This document shows, piece after piece, positions 17,889 through 28,600 of a stretch of DNA of 64,000 nucleotides (positions are counted from its first letter, which is position 1; every line of letters begins with the position of its first letter). The notes under the pieces are model-generated. The model saw only the letters and a program-made list of their open reading frames with translations. It did no database searches and had not been told where the DNA came from. The DNA comes from Roseivirga sp. E12 (GTDB lineage Bacteria; Bacteroidota; Bacteroidia; Cytophagales; Cyclobacteriaceae): NCBI RefSeq assembly GCF_017592825.1, contig NZ_JAGFMD010000007.1, positions 213,547 to 277,546 on the forward strand. Direction: 5' to 3'. The position numbers and the translations under genes were made by a program.

Positions 17889-18896
17889 ATGTCAAATATG
17901 AATTGGTCAAAACAACTAAAAAAAGCAATTACTCCACTCGGGTTGGCACTCGTCCTTACTTTGGGAGTGCTCCACAGTGCTAGTGCACAGGATGAAAATA
18001 TCAAGGAGAGCCAGTCTGTCTCAATTTCCAATACCGAGGATGGCAAAGTCAAACTGAAGGTTATTATTAAGAAGGGTAATGACGAAACAACCTTCGAAAA
18101 GACCTATGATTCACATGATGAGATGAAGAATGATCCGGATTTGGAGAAATACGGAATCAATGTCGACTCATTTGGATTTGGAAGAGGGTTTGGGGGTCAG
18201 CCTAAGTTCTTTTTCCACAATGGCCCAGGCAAAAGCTTCTGGGATCACGATGACTTCGATATGGATATTGACTCACTAAGAAGTAGTATTAGAGGGATGA
18301 TGCGCGGGTTTGGACCAGGGTCATTCTCTTTCGGTTTTAATGATGACGATACTTTTGATATGGACTCGCTGATGCAGCGTTTCAGTTTCGGAAATAACAA
18401 TGGGCGATTTTCTTTCAATGGAGAAGAAATTGAGGATTTAGATTCCTTAAGAGCCGCTTTGAAAGACAAGTTTGGCAATATGATGTTCGACTTTGATTTT
18501 GGAGATGATGATGCTTTCAGCTCATTTAGTTTTGGAGGGGATGATGATGATGTGAGGGTGATTTCCAGGGTCAAAGTTTTCGTTAGGTCAGCGAGAGATG
18601 AAGACAAAGAAGCTGCGGGTACAGACGAAATGGAGGGCTTGGAGTTGAGAGATATAAATTTCTACCCAAATCCGAGTGATGGCAGGTTTGATGTAGAACT
18701 TGAAACGGGAAATGATTCGGCTATTCAAATATCAATTATTGATCCAGAGGGCAATGAAGTTTACAATCGAACAGGAACACCTAGGGATGGCAGATACGAT
18801 TTTCGTGTTGACCTTAGCGATGAGCGCAAGGGAATCTACATCATGAAAGTAGTTCAAAACAACAAGGCCCTGACTAAGAGGGTGATTATAGAATAA
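17889..18896 (+). CDS. T9SS type A-sorted protein, Phe/Gly/Asp-rich low-complexity
   Basis: A 335-residue protein with a signal peptide (hydrophobic residues 17-32, ASAQ), a Lys-rich segment, then residues 95-235 dominated by FSFG/FGFG and Asp runs (GSFSFGF, RFSFGNN, FDFDFGDDD, SSFSFGGDDDD). It ends in a Por-secretion C-terminal domain at about 253-335 (FYPNPSDGRFDVELE, KGIYIMKVVQNN). It should be exported by the type IX system and held at the surface or released. The Asp clusters could bind cations. It faces the two-component operon across a shared promoter region and is a probable target. An alternative start is ATG 17898. Confidence 0.85.
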   Translation: MSNMNWSKQLKKAITPLGLALVLTLGVLHSASAQDENIKESQSVSISNTEDGKVKLKVIIKKGNDETTFEKTYDSHDEMKNDPDLEKYGINVDSFGFGRGFGGQPKFFFHNGPGKSFWDHDDFDMDIDSLRSSIRGMMRGFGPGSFSFGFNDDDTFDMDSLMQRFSFGNNNGRFSFNGEEIEDLDSLRAALKDKFGNMMFDFDFGDDDAFSSFSFGGDDDDVRVISRVKVFVRSARDEDKEAAGTDEMEGLELRDINFYPNPSDGRFDVELETGNDSAIQISIIDPEGNEVYNRTGTPRDGRYDFRVDLSDERKGIYIMKVVQNNKALTKRVIIE

Positions 18897-18923
18897 TATT
18901 ATTACTTTCATTTTGGTTGAGGA

Positions 18924-18953
18924 GAGGAAGTTGTCAGAAAGCTTCCTCTTTTT
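18924..18953 (+). terminator. Rho-independent terminator
   Basis: Inverted repeat GAGGAAG (18924-18930) / CTTCCTC (18942-18948) with an 11-base loop, followed by a T run to 18953. It lies 27 bases after the T9SS-protein stop and separates it from lysA. Confidence 0.75.
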
Positions 18954-18992
18954 GTATTAATAGCCCTTATATTTGGCCTTCAATTTATTACC

Positions 18993-20225
18993 ATGCTTTT
19001 AGAGAAAGACAGATACAAGGTTCAAGGAGTCGATTTAATTGACTTAGCCAGTGAATATGGTACACCACTATATGTATATGATGCTGATAAAATTCATCAG
19101 CAATTTGATAGACTGAAAAACGCCTTTTCCGGTGTTAGGCTCAAGGTTAAGTATGCCACCAAATCATTGACAAACCTGTCTATTCTAAAGTTGTTGAAGC
19201 ACTATGGCTCTGAGTTGGACTGTGTCTCCATACAAGAGGTAAGGTTAGGTTTGAAAGCCGGGTTCGAGCCCAATCAGATTTTGTATACTCCCAACTGCGT
19301 TTCTTTCGATGAAATTAAAGAGGCTGTTGAGATTGGTGTGATGATCAACTTAGACAACATTTCTCTGCTCGAACAATTTGGTCACGAATATCATGGATCG
19401 GTACCGGTTTGTATCCGCCTTAACCCACATATTATGGCTGGTGGTAATAAGAAGATTTCTACAGGTCATGCAGATTCTAAATTCGGAATTTCTATTTACC
19501 AACTAGCTCACGTTTTGAGGGTTGTTAAAACCTATGACCTAAATGTTGTGGGTCTGCATATGCACACCGGCTCAGACATCCTTGATTCTGAAGTCTTCTT
19601 GAGGGCTGCTGATATTTTGTTTGACACAGCGAAAAACTTTGAAAATCTTCTGTTTATTGATTTTGGAAGCGGTTTTAAAGTGGCTTACAAGGAAGGGGAT
19701 ATTACCACAGATATTGAAGACCTTGGGCAAAAGCTTAGCGCCTCCTTTCAAGATTTTTGCCAAGAATACGGAAGGGAGTTAGAAATGTGGTTCGAGCCGG
19801 GTAAATTCTTAGTGAGTGAATCTGGACTGTTTTTAGTGAAGACAAATGTGGTGAAGACCACTCCAGCAACTGTTTTTGCGGGGGTAGATTCTGGGATGAA
19901 CCACTTGATACGGCCTATGATGTATGATGCCTATCATGAAATTGTAAATCTTTCTAATCCTTCTGGTACTAAGCGTGTGTATACTATTGTGGGCTATATC
20001 TGCGAAACGGATACTTTCGGCTTAGATCGTAAGCTGGGGGAAGTGAAAGAAGGTGATATCTTAGCCTTTAAGAATGCTGGAGCCTATGCTTTTAGTATGG
20101 CTTCTAATTACAATTCTCGTTTGAGGCCTGCCGAAATACTGATCTATGAGGGGGAAGCTCATTTAATTAGGAAGCGGGAAGTTTTCGAAGACTTAACAAG
20201 AAATCAGGTCGAGATAGATATTTAA
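18993..20225 (+). CDS. lysA: Diaminopimelate decarboxylase
   Basis: This 410-residue fold-type III PLP enzyme converts meso-diaminopimelate to lysine. Visible features: PLP-lysine region VKYATKSLTN, ELDCVSIQEV, HMHTGSDI, the glycine-rich phosphate site FIDFGSGF, the active-site Cys region ICETDTF, and Tyr near the end (NAGAYAFSM). The YATKSLTN variant of the usual YAVKAN is typical of this phylum. A TATATTTG box at 18968-18975 matches the -7 consensus. It stands alone rather than in a lysine operon. Confidence 0.95.
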   Translation: MLLEKDRYKVQGVDLIDLASEYGTPLYVYDADKIHQQFDRLKNAFSGVRLKVKYATKSLTNLSILKLLKHYGSELDCVSIQEVRLGLKAGFEPNQILYTPNCVSFDEIKEAVEIGVMINLDNISLLEQFGHEYHGSVPVCIRLNPHIMAGGNKKISTGHADSKFGISIYQLAHVLRVVKTYDLNVVGLHMHTGSDILDSEVFLRAADILFDTAKNFENLLFIDFGSGFKVAYKEGDITTDIEDLGQKLSASFQDFCQEYGRELEMWFEPGKFLVSESGLFLVKTNVVKTTPATVFAGVDSGMNHLIRPMMYDAYHEIVNLSNPSGTKRVYTIVGYICETDTFGLDRKLGEVKEGDILAFKNAGAYAFSMASNYNSRLRPAEILIYEGEAHLIRKREVFEDLTRNQVEIDI

Positions 20226-20314
20226 TCTTCGTTGAGACGAGCCCTTGTGGGTTCATATAGATAAATCAGTATTTTAGCAGAGCAGAAATAAGCGATAGAA
20301 TAATCGAAACAGTC

Positions 20315-20731
20315 ATGAAGAAACCCATACAAATTGTCTTTCTCTTAGGTATAATGATGGCGTCTTTCAGTATGAAGGATCAAGATGCTGCTCTTAAAAA
20401 GAGCATGGAAGCAGGAAAAGGCACTTATAGTGCAGTTTGTATCGCATGCCATATGGATAGTGGCCAGGGTATAGCATCAGTTTTTCCTCCGCTGGCTAAG
20501 TCTGACTATCTAATGGAAGATACCGACAGAGCTATAGCCAATCTCATCGAAGGATTGTCAGGTGAAATCACGGTCAATAAGACAAAATACAACCAAGTAA
20601 TGCCTGCGAGTGGCTTAAATGACCAAGACATTGCTGATGTTCTTAACTACGTGATGAACTCATGGGGTAACAAAGCGAAGTCAACCCTTACAAAAGACAA
20701 AGTTGCCAAGGTAAGAGCAAGCTTAGACTAG
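20315..20731 (+). CDS. Secreted c-type cytochrome
   Basis: A 138-residue protein with an N-terminal hydrophobic signal (residues 5-17), one CxxCH haem site (VCIACHMDSGQG) near residue 45 and an axial Met candidate (QVMPASGLN) near residue 93; class I cytochrome c fold length. The Lys-rich C-terminal tail (about 18 residues) is extra. It is probably a periplasmic electron carrier or a domain partner of a dehydrogenase; no such gene is adjacent. It lies between lysA and a lipoprotein gene on the same strand. Confidence 0.9.
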   Translation: MKKPIQIVFLLGIMMASFSMKDQDAALKKSMEAGKGTYSAVCIACHMDSGQGIASVFPPLAKSDYLMEDTDRAIANLIEGLSGEITVNKTKYNQVMPASGLNDQDIADVLNYVMNSWGNKAKSTLTKDKVAKVRASLD

Positions 20732-20812
20732 GCAGGTCATAATAATCTTTATAGAGAGCAGTTAATAAAAGGAATGATGTACAGAGTTTCTGTTAAATCA
20801 ATCGGTATCATC

Positions 20813-21730
20813 ATGAAGAAATTATTAGCTGCTTTTTTCTGTTTAATGCTTTGCGCCAATGGGTGTAAGAGTCCTTCTGAAGATACCAACCCTCAAGTCG
20901 ATAATCAGGAGGTTTCAACTCTTTTTACCGATCGGCAGTCATTAGGAGGAATTCAGATCACGGATCTAAATGAGGCTTCTGGTTTGGCCAGTAGCAGATC
21001 TAATCCAATTTATATTTGGTCACATAATGATAGCGGAGGAGCCCCACAGCTTTATCTGATGACCCAGGCTGGTGCTGATTCAGGTCGTTTTGTACTTGAT
21101 GGTGCTCAAAACATCGATTGGGAGGATATGGCTATTGGTTCAGGTCCTACAGCAGGTCAACCCTACTTATATGCCGCAGATATCGGGGATAATCGTGCTG
21201 TGAGAGATAATTATACTATCTACCGAGTACCAGAGCCAGATTTGACAGTGGCAGATATACCTGCCACATCTACACTCTCTGGAGTGGAGGCAATAAACTT
21301 CGTTTATGATGATGGAAATGCCCGAGATGCTGAAGCAATAATGGTTGACCCAAATACGAGTGATATCTATGTGGTGTCTAAAAGAGAGGCCAGTGTGATT
21401 CTCTACATTCTTCCCTTTCCACAGAATACCGCACAACTAGATACTGCGGATCGACTGAGAGTGTTGCCATTTACCATGGTAACGGCTGCTGATATTTCAC
21501 CCAATGGTAATGAAGTACTTATTAAGAATTATCTGAACGTTTATCATTGGTCAAAGTCCGGCACAGAGAGTATCTCTGACTTGCTCGGCACGGCCCCTTC
21601 CAGGCTTCTCTATACGGTAGAGCCTCAGGGTGAATCAATCGCCTGGCATAGCAGTTCAAGTACCTACTTCACGTTAAGCGAAGCAGGTAACAATGAACCT
21701 GTCATTCTGTATAATTACACACGTAATTGA
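20813..21730 (+). CDS. Lipoprotein with beta-propeller-like repeats, unknown function
   Basis: From ATG 20813 it has about 305 residues with a type II signal and lipobox LCANGC. The body contains repeated strand patterns typical of propellers: WSHNDSGGAPQLY, DWEDMAIG, YLYAADIGDNR, ARDAEAIMVDP, IYVVSKREA. The longer start at 20774 would add 13 residues ahead of the signal and is rejected. No enzyme motif was recognised. Its stop directly abuts the stop of the convergent LytTR regulator. Confidence 0.75.
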   Translation: MKKLLAAFFCLMLCANGCKSPSEDTNPQVDNQEVSTLFTDRQSLGGIQITDLNEASGLASSRSNPIYIWSHNDSGGAPQLYLMTQAGADSGRFVLDGAQNIDWEDMAIGSGPTAGQPYLYAADIGDNRAVRDNYTIYRVPEPDLTVADIPATSTLSGVEAINFVYDDGNARDAEAIMVDPNTSDIYVVSKREASVILYILPFPQNTAQLDTADRLRVLPFTMVTAADISPNGNEVLIKNYLNVYHWSKSGTESISDLLGTAPSRLLYTVEPQGESIAWHSSSSTYFTLSEAGNNEPVILYNYTRN

Positions 21731-22501
21731 TTAGCTAGCGCTGATCGTATTGAGAGTGGCAGTAAATGCGTTGTAGTAAGATCTTCCGATAGGAATCTTT
21801 TTCTCTCCCAGATACACAAAGTTTGTATCAATGGCCGTTACAGCATCAACTAAGACCACAAAAGACTTATGAACCCTTAAGAAGCGATCTTTAGGTAGTT
21901 TGTCAGTGATCTCTTTTAAGGACTTTCTAATAGTATAATCCCGACCATCATTCACATGTATGGTGATATGATTTCCATCAGCCTCTATCCAGTGAAGGTT
22001 TTCGTATTTAATCTTTTCTAGAAGGCTCTTCTTTTTGACAAAAATAGAGTCATTGCTGTAAGTAGTAGGATTCGCTGCTATCAATCGGTCGGCACCTAAA
22101 TTGGCAGCGAGCCTGTTTTTATTGAAAAGAGCTACTTCAATTGCTGCGTAAACATCATCTTTCGTAAATGGTTTTACAATGAAGCCTAAAGGCTGCGTAT
22201 GCTTAGCGCGGTTGATAGTTTCCTTGTCAGAATACGAGGTGATATATACAAAAGGTACTTTGTATTGTTCTTTTATAATTGATCCAAGCTCGATTCCATC
22301 TTGATCTCCCTTAATCTTTACATCTAGGAGTACCAAATCAGGTCTGGAGCTCTTTATTGCTTTAATCGCTTGGTTGGCCGAATTGGCTAATTCTGTATCG
22401 TCATATCCGAAAATACTTAGCATTTCTTGCAGATTTTCCGCAATAAATGGCTCATCTTCAACGATCAAGATCCGAGGACTTTGGCTGTATGGCTGTTCCA
22501 T
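21731..22501 (-). CDS. LytTR-family response regulator
   Basis: A 256-residue protein: a receiver domain (ILIVEDEPFI, phospho-acceptor D60 in LVLLDVKIKG, Lys in IVKPF) and a C-terminal LytTR DNA-binding domain from about residue 150 (IKYENLHWIEADGNHITIH, FLRVHKSFVV, IPIGRSYYNAF). It is divergent from the PAS-rich histidine kinase at 22.6 kb with a 112-base gap, the likely partner since neither has another nearby mate. A palindrome at 22567 lies between them. Confidence 0.94.
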   Translation of the reverse strand: MEQPYSQSPRILIVEDEPFIAENLQEMLSIFGYDDTELANSANQAIKAIKSSRPDLVLLDVKIKGDQDGIELGSIIKEQYKVPFVYITSYSDKETINRAKHTQPLGFIVKPFTKDDVYAAIEVALFNKNRLAANLGADRLIAANPTTYSNDSIFVKKKSLLEKIKYENLHWIEADGNHITIHVNDGRDYTIRKSLKEITDKLPKDRFLRVHKSFVVLVDAVTAIDTNFVYLGEKKIPIGRSYYNAFTATLNTISAS

Positions 22502-22566
22502 ATCAGTAATTTTGTTTAGGTGAATATCTGAAATTAATATTTTAATTGGCCTAATACCATTAAAAT

Positions 22567-22583
22567 AGTATTTTAAAAATACT
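22567..22583. promoter_or_regulatory. Palindrome AGTATTTT-A-AAAATACT
   Basis: Perfect 8-base arms around a single A, in the intergenic region between the LytTR regulator and the PAS kinase, 30 bases before the kinase start. Related half-sites occur upstream of the phosphoesterase-barrel gene (29388-29419) and of the cytochrome gene (20268-20275). The region is AT-rich, so coincidence is possible. Confidence 0.35.
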
Positions 22584-22613
22584 GAATTTCATATCTCTAC
22601 TGGTAATAATGTG

Positions 22614-25600
22614 ATGGAAAACATTTTTAAAGATACATTAAACGATTTTGCAGATGCAAAGGTCAGAGACATGGATTTGCAGTCTGTTGTTTCAAATCTG
22701 AGTGAAACCGTGTGGTCCATCAATTTGACCAACGAACCTTACGAAATACACTACCATAATGATCCATTGCTTGAATTTGGAGCTGTAGAGGGTCATGAGC
22801 CATCGCCTCACACCTTTGAAGATTGGCAGAAATTAATACATCCGGAAGACCGAGACAGGGTACTAGAAGAGGTGGTAAATGCACTGGGTTCTGGTGCCGC
22901 CAGCTACTCTTACAGAATCAAAAGAAATGGCAATGGATACAAATATTTCAGAGATAGAGTAAGTGTACTTTTCGAAGAAGGAAAGCCAATTCGACTGGAT
23001 GGGATCAGTATTGATATAGACAGTATCAGAAGATCTCGATTGAATCTAGAATTAAGTCAACAGCGACTTAAAAGCATTGTTGATGCGTTACCCGATCCTG
23101 TATTTATCTCCACGAAAGAAGAGGGCAAGATTATTTTCGCGAACGAAATACTCTTCAAAGTTTATGAGATGACCCCTGCTGATTTTCTTGGGAAAAAGGC
23201 GGTTCAGTTTTATGAAAATTTTGAAGGAAGAAAGTCTTATGTAAAACACCTTCGAAAAGATGGGCATGTTCAAAACCACGAACTCTTATTAAAGAATAAG
23301 AAGGGTGAATCCTTTTGGGTGAGTGCTTCCACCATGCCACTCGACTTTCAGAATCAGGATTGCTTCATCACAATCCTCCAGGATGTCACTGTTCGTAAGA
23401 ATCTTGAAAGGGAGATTCAAGAGAGTAATGCGCGTTACCAGCTCGCTGTAGAAGGGACCAATGATGTTATATGGGAATATGACTTTAAAACAAAACACTC
23501 TTACCTATCACCACAGTTTTGGGCAGGAATGGAACTAGAGCCTGTTGATAATCCTCTGGATGATGAACTGGTTGCCAAGTATTTGTTCGAAGAAGAAAAG
23601 GAAGACTTCCTAAAAAATCTGAATGAAGCATTCGAGAATCAAGTAGGTGATATGACTCTTGAGATACGCTTTGTAGCAAGTGACGAACGTATTATTTGGG
23701 TGCTCTTCAAGGCAAGAATACTCTATGATCATAATGGCAAACCGCAAAGGGGAGTAGGATCACTATCCAACATTACTTCTTTAAAGGAAGCTCAGTCTCA
23801 ACTCAAGGAAAGTGAAGCGAAATACAAGTTAATTTCCGAAAATTCGAGTGACTGTATTTGCCTCCAAAAAGTTAACGGAGAGTTCGTCTTTGTTAGCCCT
23901 TCATCTACTGAAGTACTGGGATACTCTCCAGATGAATTGAGGAATATAAACCTTAGGGAATTTATTCATGAAGATTACCAACAACTGCTGAAGCAAAAAA
24001 TTGTGGAGGTTGTTAAGGGCAATGAAAGAACAGCCTCTATTGTCTATAAGGCATACAGCAAGGGAGCCAAGCCAGAATGGTTAGAAACCATCGCGGGCGC
24101 CATTTTCGATGACCAAACGGGTCGAGCTATTTATGTTCAGACATCCACCAGAAATGTTACTGATCGAATTGAAGCTCAAACAAAACTTAAAGAGAGCCAG
24201 GAACGCTACAAGCTTATCACAGAGAATTCTAATGACATAGTTTCGTTGATGGACCCCACCGGGAAGTATCTTTTCTTATCCCCATCGATCAAAGATAAAA
24301 TGGGATATGAACCTGAAGAATTAATAGGTAGAAATACCCTAGAGTTTATTCATCCTGATGATCAGGAACTGGTTGCGAACATCATTGGGGAGGTAGTTGA
24401 AGCAAAAAGGAAAGAAGATTCCGTCATTTTTAGAATAAGGCATAAATCCGGTGAGTGGCGTTGGATTAAAGCGACAGGTGGTGTAATACTGGATGATGAT
24501 GATAATGTAATCTATATCAGGTCTAACAAAACTGATATTACAGAGAGTAAGCTGACTGAGGACAAACTTAAACAGCAGGAAGAGCAGTATAAACTGGTTT
24601 CGGAAAACTCTGGAGATGTAATTGCACTTCACGATTTACATGGTCAATTGACTTTTGTTTCACCTTCATGTTACCGAATGCTTGGATTGACTGTAGAAGA
24701 GACCATGGCTATTAAGGATTTTGTTGGTCTGGTTCATCCTGATGAAAGAGAGAAGATCAAGCATGCCTTTATCGATACTATAAAAAACACTAGAAAGGAT
24801 ACTATATCTTCGGTCAGATTAAAACGTGCCGAGGGAGAATATTTGTGGGTTGGTGTGTCGCTTTCGGCTGTTCTTGATGAAAATGGGAGAACGAAGTTTG
24901 TTCAGACCTCCACACGAGATATTTCGGAGATCATGAAAGTGATCGAAAAGGAGCGTCAGTTGAATAAGCTTAAGTCGAGTTTTATCTCCATGGCCTCACA
25001 TGAGTTTAGAACGCCACTCACGACCATCCAATCTAGTAATGAATTGATTAGCATGTACTTGGATAGCACCAGAGAGCCTGTTGATACCAAGCTTTCAAAG
25101 CACGTTTTGAGGATTAGAACAGAGCTTGAACGCCTAAACTCTTTATTGAAAGACGTATTTACCTTAGGTAGGCTGGATGTTGGTAAGGCTAGATTGAACA
25201 AAGATATCACCTCACTTTCGGGGATTGTTAAGCAGGTGGTTTTAGAGAATTCTGTATCGTTTAAAGAAAGAGCAGTCAGCATACATACAGAGGGTGATGA
25301 GAGACAAGTGAAGTTAGATAGTCAATTGATTAGCCATGTGCTTTCTAATCTGATTAATAATGCTTTGAAATACTCTCAAGGAGGCAAAGATCCTCAAGTG
25401 ACCATGCGATATGAGCCAGGCCATATTGAGCTTCAGGTTCAGGACTTTGGAATTGGTATACCTAAGAAAGACCAAGAGGGACTTTTCGAGTCTTTTTCAA
25501 GGGCTTCCAATGTTGGTGATATAGAAGGCACTGGTTTAGGGCTCGTGATTGTCAAGCAGTTTGTAGAAATGCACGGTGGTACTATCTCCTATGAGTCTAA

Positions 25601-25649
25601 AGTGAATAAAGGCACAATTTTCACGGTAGTTATTCCTGATTTGAATTAG
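22614..25649 (+). CDS. Multi-PAS sensor histidine kinase
   Basis: A cytosolic kinase of about 1011 residues with no signal or membrane helix. Six PAS/PAC units run in tandem at about residues 20-145, 150-270, 275-400, 405-525, 530-650 and 655-780, each ending in a DIS/NIT/DVT-type linker. Then come HisKA (SHEFRTPL, His796) and HATPase (N-box LSNLINNALKY, DFGIGI, GTGLGL). No receiver domain is fused. The ATG at 22614 follows an in-frame GTG at 22611. The partner is probably the divergent LytTR regulator. Ligands of the PAS domains are not predictable. The 3' end overlaps the convergent phosphoesterase gene by 4 bases. Confidence 0.94.
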   Translation: MENIFKDTLNDFADAKVRDMDLQSVVSNLSETVWSINLTNEPYEIHYHNDPLLEFGAVEGHEPSPHTFEDWQKLIHPEDRDRVLEEVVNALGSGAASYSYRIKRNGNGYKYFRDRVSVLFEEGKPIRLDGISIDIDSIRRSRLNLELSQQRLKSIVDALPDPVFISTKEEGKIIFANEILFKVYEMTPADFLGKKAVQFYENFEGRKSYVKHLRKDGHVQNHELLLKNKKGESFWVSASTMPLDFQNQDCFITILQDVTVRKNLEREIQESNARYQLAVEGTNDVIWEYDFKTKHSYLSPQFWAGMELEPVDNPLDDELVAKYLFEEEKEDFLKNLNEAFENQVGDMTLEIRFVASDERIIWVLFKARILYDHNGKPQRGVGSLSNITSLKEAQSQLKESEAKYKLISENSSDCICLQKVNGEFVFVSPSSTEVLGYSPDELRNINLREFIHEDYQQLLKQKIVEVVKGNERTASIVYKAYSKGAKPEWLETIAGAIFDDQTGRAIYVQTSTRNVTDRIEAQTKLKESQERYKLITENSNDIVSLMDPTGKYLFLSPSIKDKMGYEPEELIGRNTLEFIHPDDQELVANIIGEVVEAKRKEDSVIFRIRHKSGEWRWIKATGGVILDDDDNVIYIRSNKTDITESKLTEDKLKQQEEQYKLVSENSGDVIALHDLHGQLTFVSPSCYRMLGLTVEETMAIKDFVGLVHPDEREKIKHAFIDTIKNTRKDTISSVRLKRAEGEYLWVGVSLSAVLDENGRTKFVQTSTRDISEIMKVIEKERQLNKLKSSFISMASHEFRTPLTTIQSSNELISMYLDSTREPVDTKLSKHVLRIRTELERLNSLLKDVFTLGRLDVGKARLNKDITSLSGIVKQVVLENSVSFKERAVSIHTEGDERQVKLDSQLISHVLSNLINNALKYSQGGKDPQVTMRYEPGHIELQVQDFGIGIPKKDQEGLFESFSRASNVGDIEGTGLGLVIVKQFVEMHGGTISYESKVNKGTIFTVVIPDLN

Positions 25650-28600
25650 AAATAGAAACCGAATTTCACTAGTGGTGCGAAGGATTCTTCAGACTTAGCT
25701 AATAATATATTGACAGCAAACGTGCTAAAAGGAGTGAGGTAAATCCCACCACCATAGCCATGGTGTAAAGTGTTAGAATCTTCTCCATCTACCCAAACAC
25801 GACCCAAATCATTGAAAAGTATTAGACCAACTTTTGAAGGCAATATGTAGTTGTTCCATTCAAAAAGGTCTACCCTTAAATCCAGTTGATGCGAGAAACT
25901 ACTTTCACCCGCAAATCGATACCTTCTAAACCCTCTAAGCGTATTGAAGCCATCTAGCTTGCTGGCCTGGAAAAACTCAAAGTCACCAAAGCTTCGCTGA
26001 TAGTTCACCCTTGTGGCGATCGAAGTCCTGCTGAAGGCGCCTAAAGCCCACCTAAAGGTTACATCTGAATTCCACTGAGTGCTGTTACTCGAATTATTAT
26101 TGAGCCCAGCGTTGTAGACGACTTCTGTATTAAATGTGATTCCTCGTTTTGGGACGATGGCATTGTCTTTCGTATCGAAGTGAAGCCCAATACTGGCCCC
26201 AGCATATTTTTTGGTTTGGAATAAGCCATTAGGGTCAAGACCGTTGTTAACAAAATCAGCGATGAAGCGATCATTGCTCCTTTGAATATCTATGCTCTGA
26301 TAACGGGCACCGATGTTGATATTACCCTTATCTCCTAAGTTGAGATTAACTGAAGGATTTACTAGTAGCTCGGTAAATCGAGTTCTGTAAAAGGTCAGTT
26401 CTATATCATCATCATAGACAGTTTCATTGCCCAGGCCAAAGAAGTTGTTGACAAAGTTGGGAGCTTTGAGGCTAGCATCAAGAAGGAAGTCGGCCTTGCC
26501 AAAAACATCAATGAATTCTCCGTTATACTCTAGATTGTAAGAAGATGTAGCTAGGGCATAATTGGCAGTGAAGCTTTGTTGCGAAGCGAAGGGCTCTTTT
26601 CTAAATCCATCCTTCTTAAACATAAATCCAGCACCTAAGAACAGTCCATCATCAGGGTTGAAATTGAAGGAGAGAAGTGGCATTCGAACATCGAAATCAA
26701 ACTCCTCCATGTTATATCTATTGATCGCAGGATCTGTATCCGATCTTAGGTCTTTAGTTTCTTTACTGGCCGTAAGCTCAGTTCCTGCGATGTTATCATA
26801 TACTATTGTCTTCTTCTTGCCCTTCCTTACGCTACTCTCATCTATAATTTTATCATCGTCCTCACCGGCAATTATTCTGATAAGGATACCCTTGTCGGTA
26901 TTTCCTCTAAGCTCAAACTCATCTTCTCCTCCAAAGCCAAATAACCTCACCTCATCGGTGACAGATGTCTTAAAAGTTCTCTGGTAGAGTACTTCATCTC
27001 TGTTGCCCTTTTTAGAGATTTTGTACATGGTAACCTTAGTGTTTTCATCATCTAACCTTTCGACAAGAAAGTACTCTCTTTTATCACTTCCTCTAACGTC
27101 TACACCTTTAGAAATAAACTTGTAATAGTCTGCTGCCCACTCAGGAAACTTATCTCTTCTGTTCTTCAGCTTTCTGATAATTTCTTCTCCTCTCAGATCG
27201 AAAATTTCCTTTGGCCATGAACCAATAGCCGATTCTATTACTTCATCCGTAAGCGCTGCTTTTAACTCATTTGCTTGATTGACCCAGTCTTCCAATGACG
27301 GTTCGGTCATAAAATAGCGGTCGAACCACCGGATGCGATAGAAGCCATAGGCAGGGGTATAGCTAATATTTTCTTCAAAGCCTTTGAACGCAGGTTGTGC
27401 CCACTTGGAGGCAGCGAGTTTCTTGAATGAACCTTCTCCGGCAAAAAACACCTGATCACGATCACGTGGGATGGGTTGATAGATGTTTTTGTCGTCTTTC
27501 TTATCGTATTCAATCCATCGCCATTGATCATCATGTCGATCCCAGTCGCCAAGCCACATGTCAAACAGTCGATTCCGAACCACAAATTTTTCGTCAACTT
27601 TATTGTCGTTGTCCTTTTTCAGTTTGATGTACAAATCGGGACTTGAGATAACATCGTCCCCGGCCCCAAACATCTCTTCCTTTACCTGTTTCTTGTTGAC
27701 TCTTTCTTCAAACAGGGCTAATGAATTCGCTAACTCTTTGCGGTAAATACCGAATCGAGGATCATCTGGTATATAAACGATTTTCGGGTTGGCATGGAAA
27801 ATACCAGCGGCATCGGCCAAGGCAGGAACAACAAGAGGTGCATAAGGGTGAGATGCTGAAATTCCATCTTGAACCACACTTTTGATAAAAGTATTCCGTA
27901 GTTCAGGTGGCAGTGTTAATGCCGGATTTTTGTCCATGGAACGTAGGACGTACTGTTTGCCATCAGAGGCCTCTAGTCGAAGGGATGTCGTTTGGTGGCC
28001 CCCACCTTTCTTAAGAATACGCAACCCACCTTTTTCAGTGGCAATATCGAAGATTGGAAACCTTAACTCAGTAGCCCATTCCTGACGGTGATTCTCACCG
28101 AGCAATGATTTATGAAACTTCGATCTTCCGATATATTTCTTACTGGCAGAAAAGAGAGTGTCCTTTCCTGCGAAGGAGATTCGGCTGTAGCGGGCCATCA
28201 AATCTTCCGGAGCGGGTGCAAATGGCCTTTCAGAAACTATATCTGTATATAATTCCTTTACATCTCCTTGGTCAGGAGTAAAGAAACTCAATTTGGTCTG
28301 ACCATTGGCGAAGTAATCAAGACGTGCATAGCCCATGGTATTAGAGGCGAATTGCGCATCTCCCTTTTTCTTAACTCGCGCGTTATTCTTTGCGCCAGCA
28401 CCACTCACCACAAAGTGCATTCCCTCCTTTTCTATATGTTCTAAGGCATGTTCGTGACCTGCCACGTGTATAATGTCAGGGTGCTTAGACATAAGTTGAA
28501 CCATACCGTCTCTGAATCTTTTGTACTGTGGATGGGGAGTATCCTGGATATTACCAAACCATTTTCTATACAGTGGGTAAATCGATCCTATCACGGGGAG

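Noticed and set aside
18951..18975. TTTG-N13-TATATTTG before lysA, and similar TTTG-N13-TAnnTTTG before 17889 and 43358
   Set aside because: The -7 boxes are acceptable, but 13 bases is too short for the usual 17-23 base spacing, so I did not call full promoters from these pairs.
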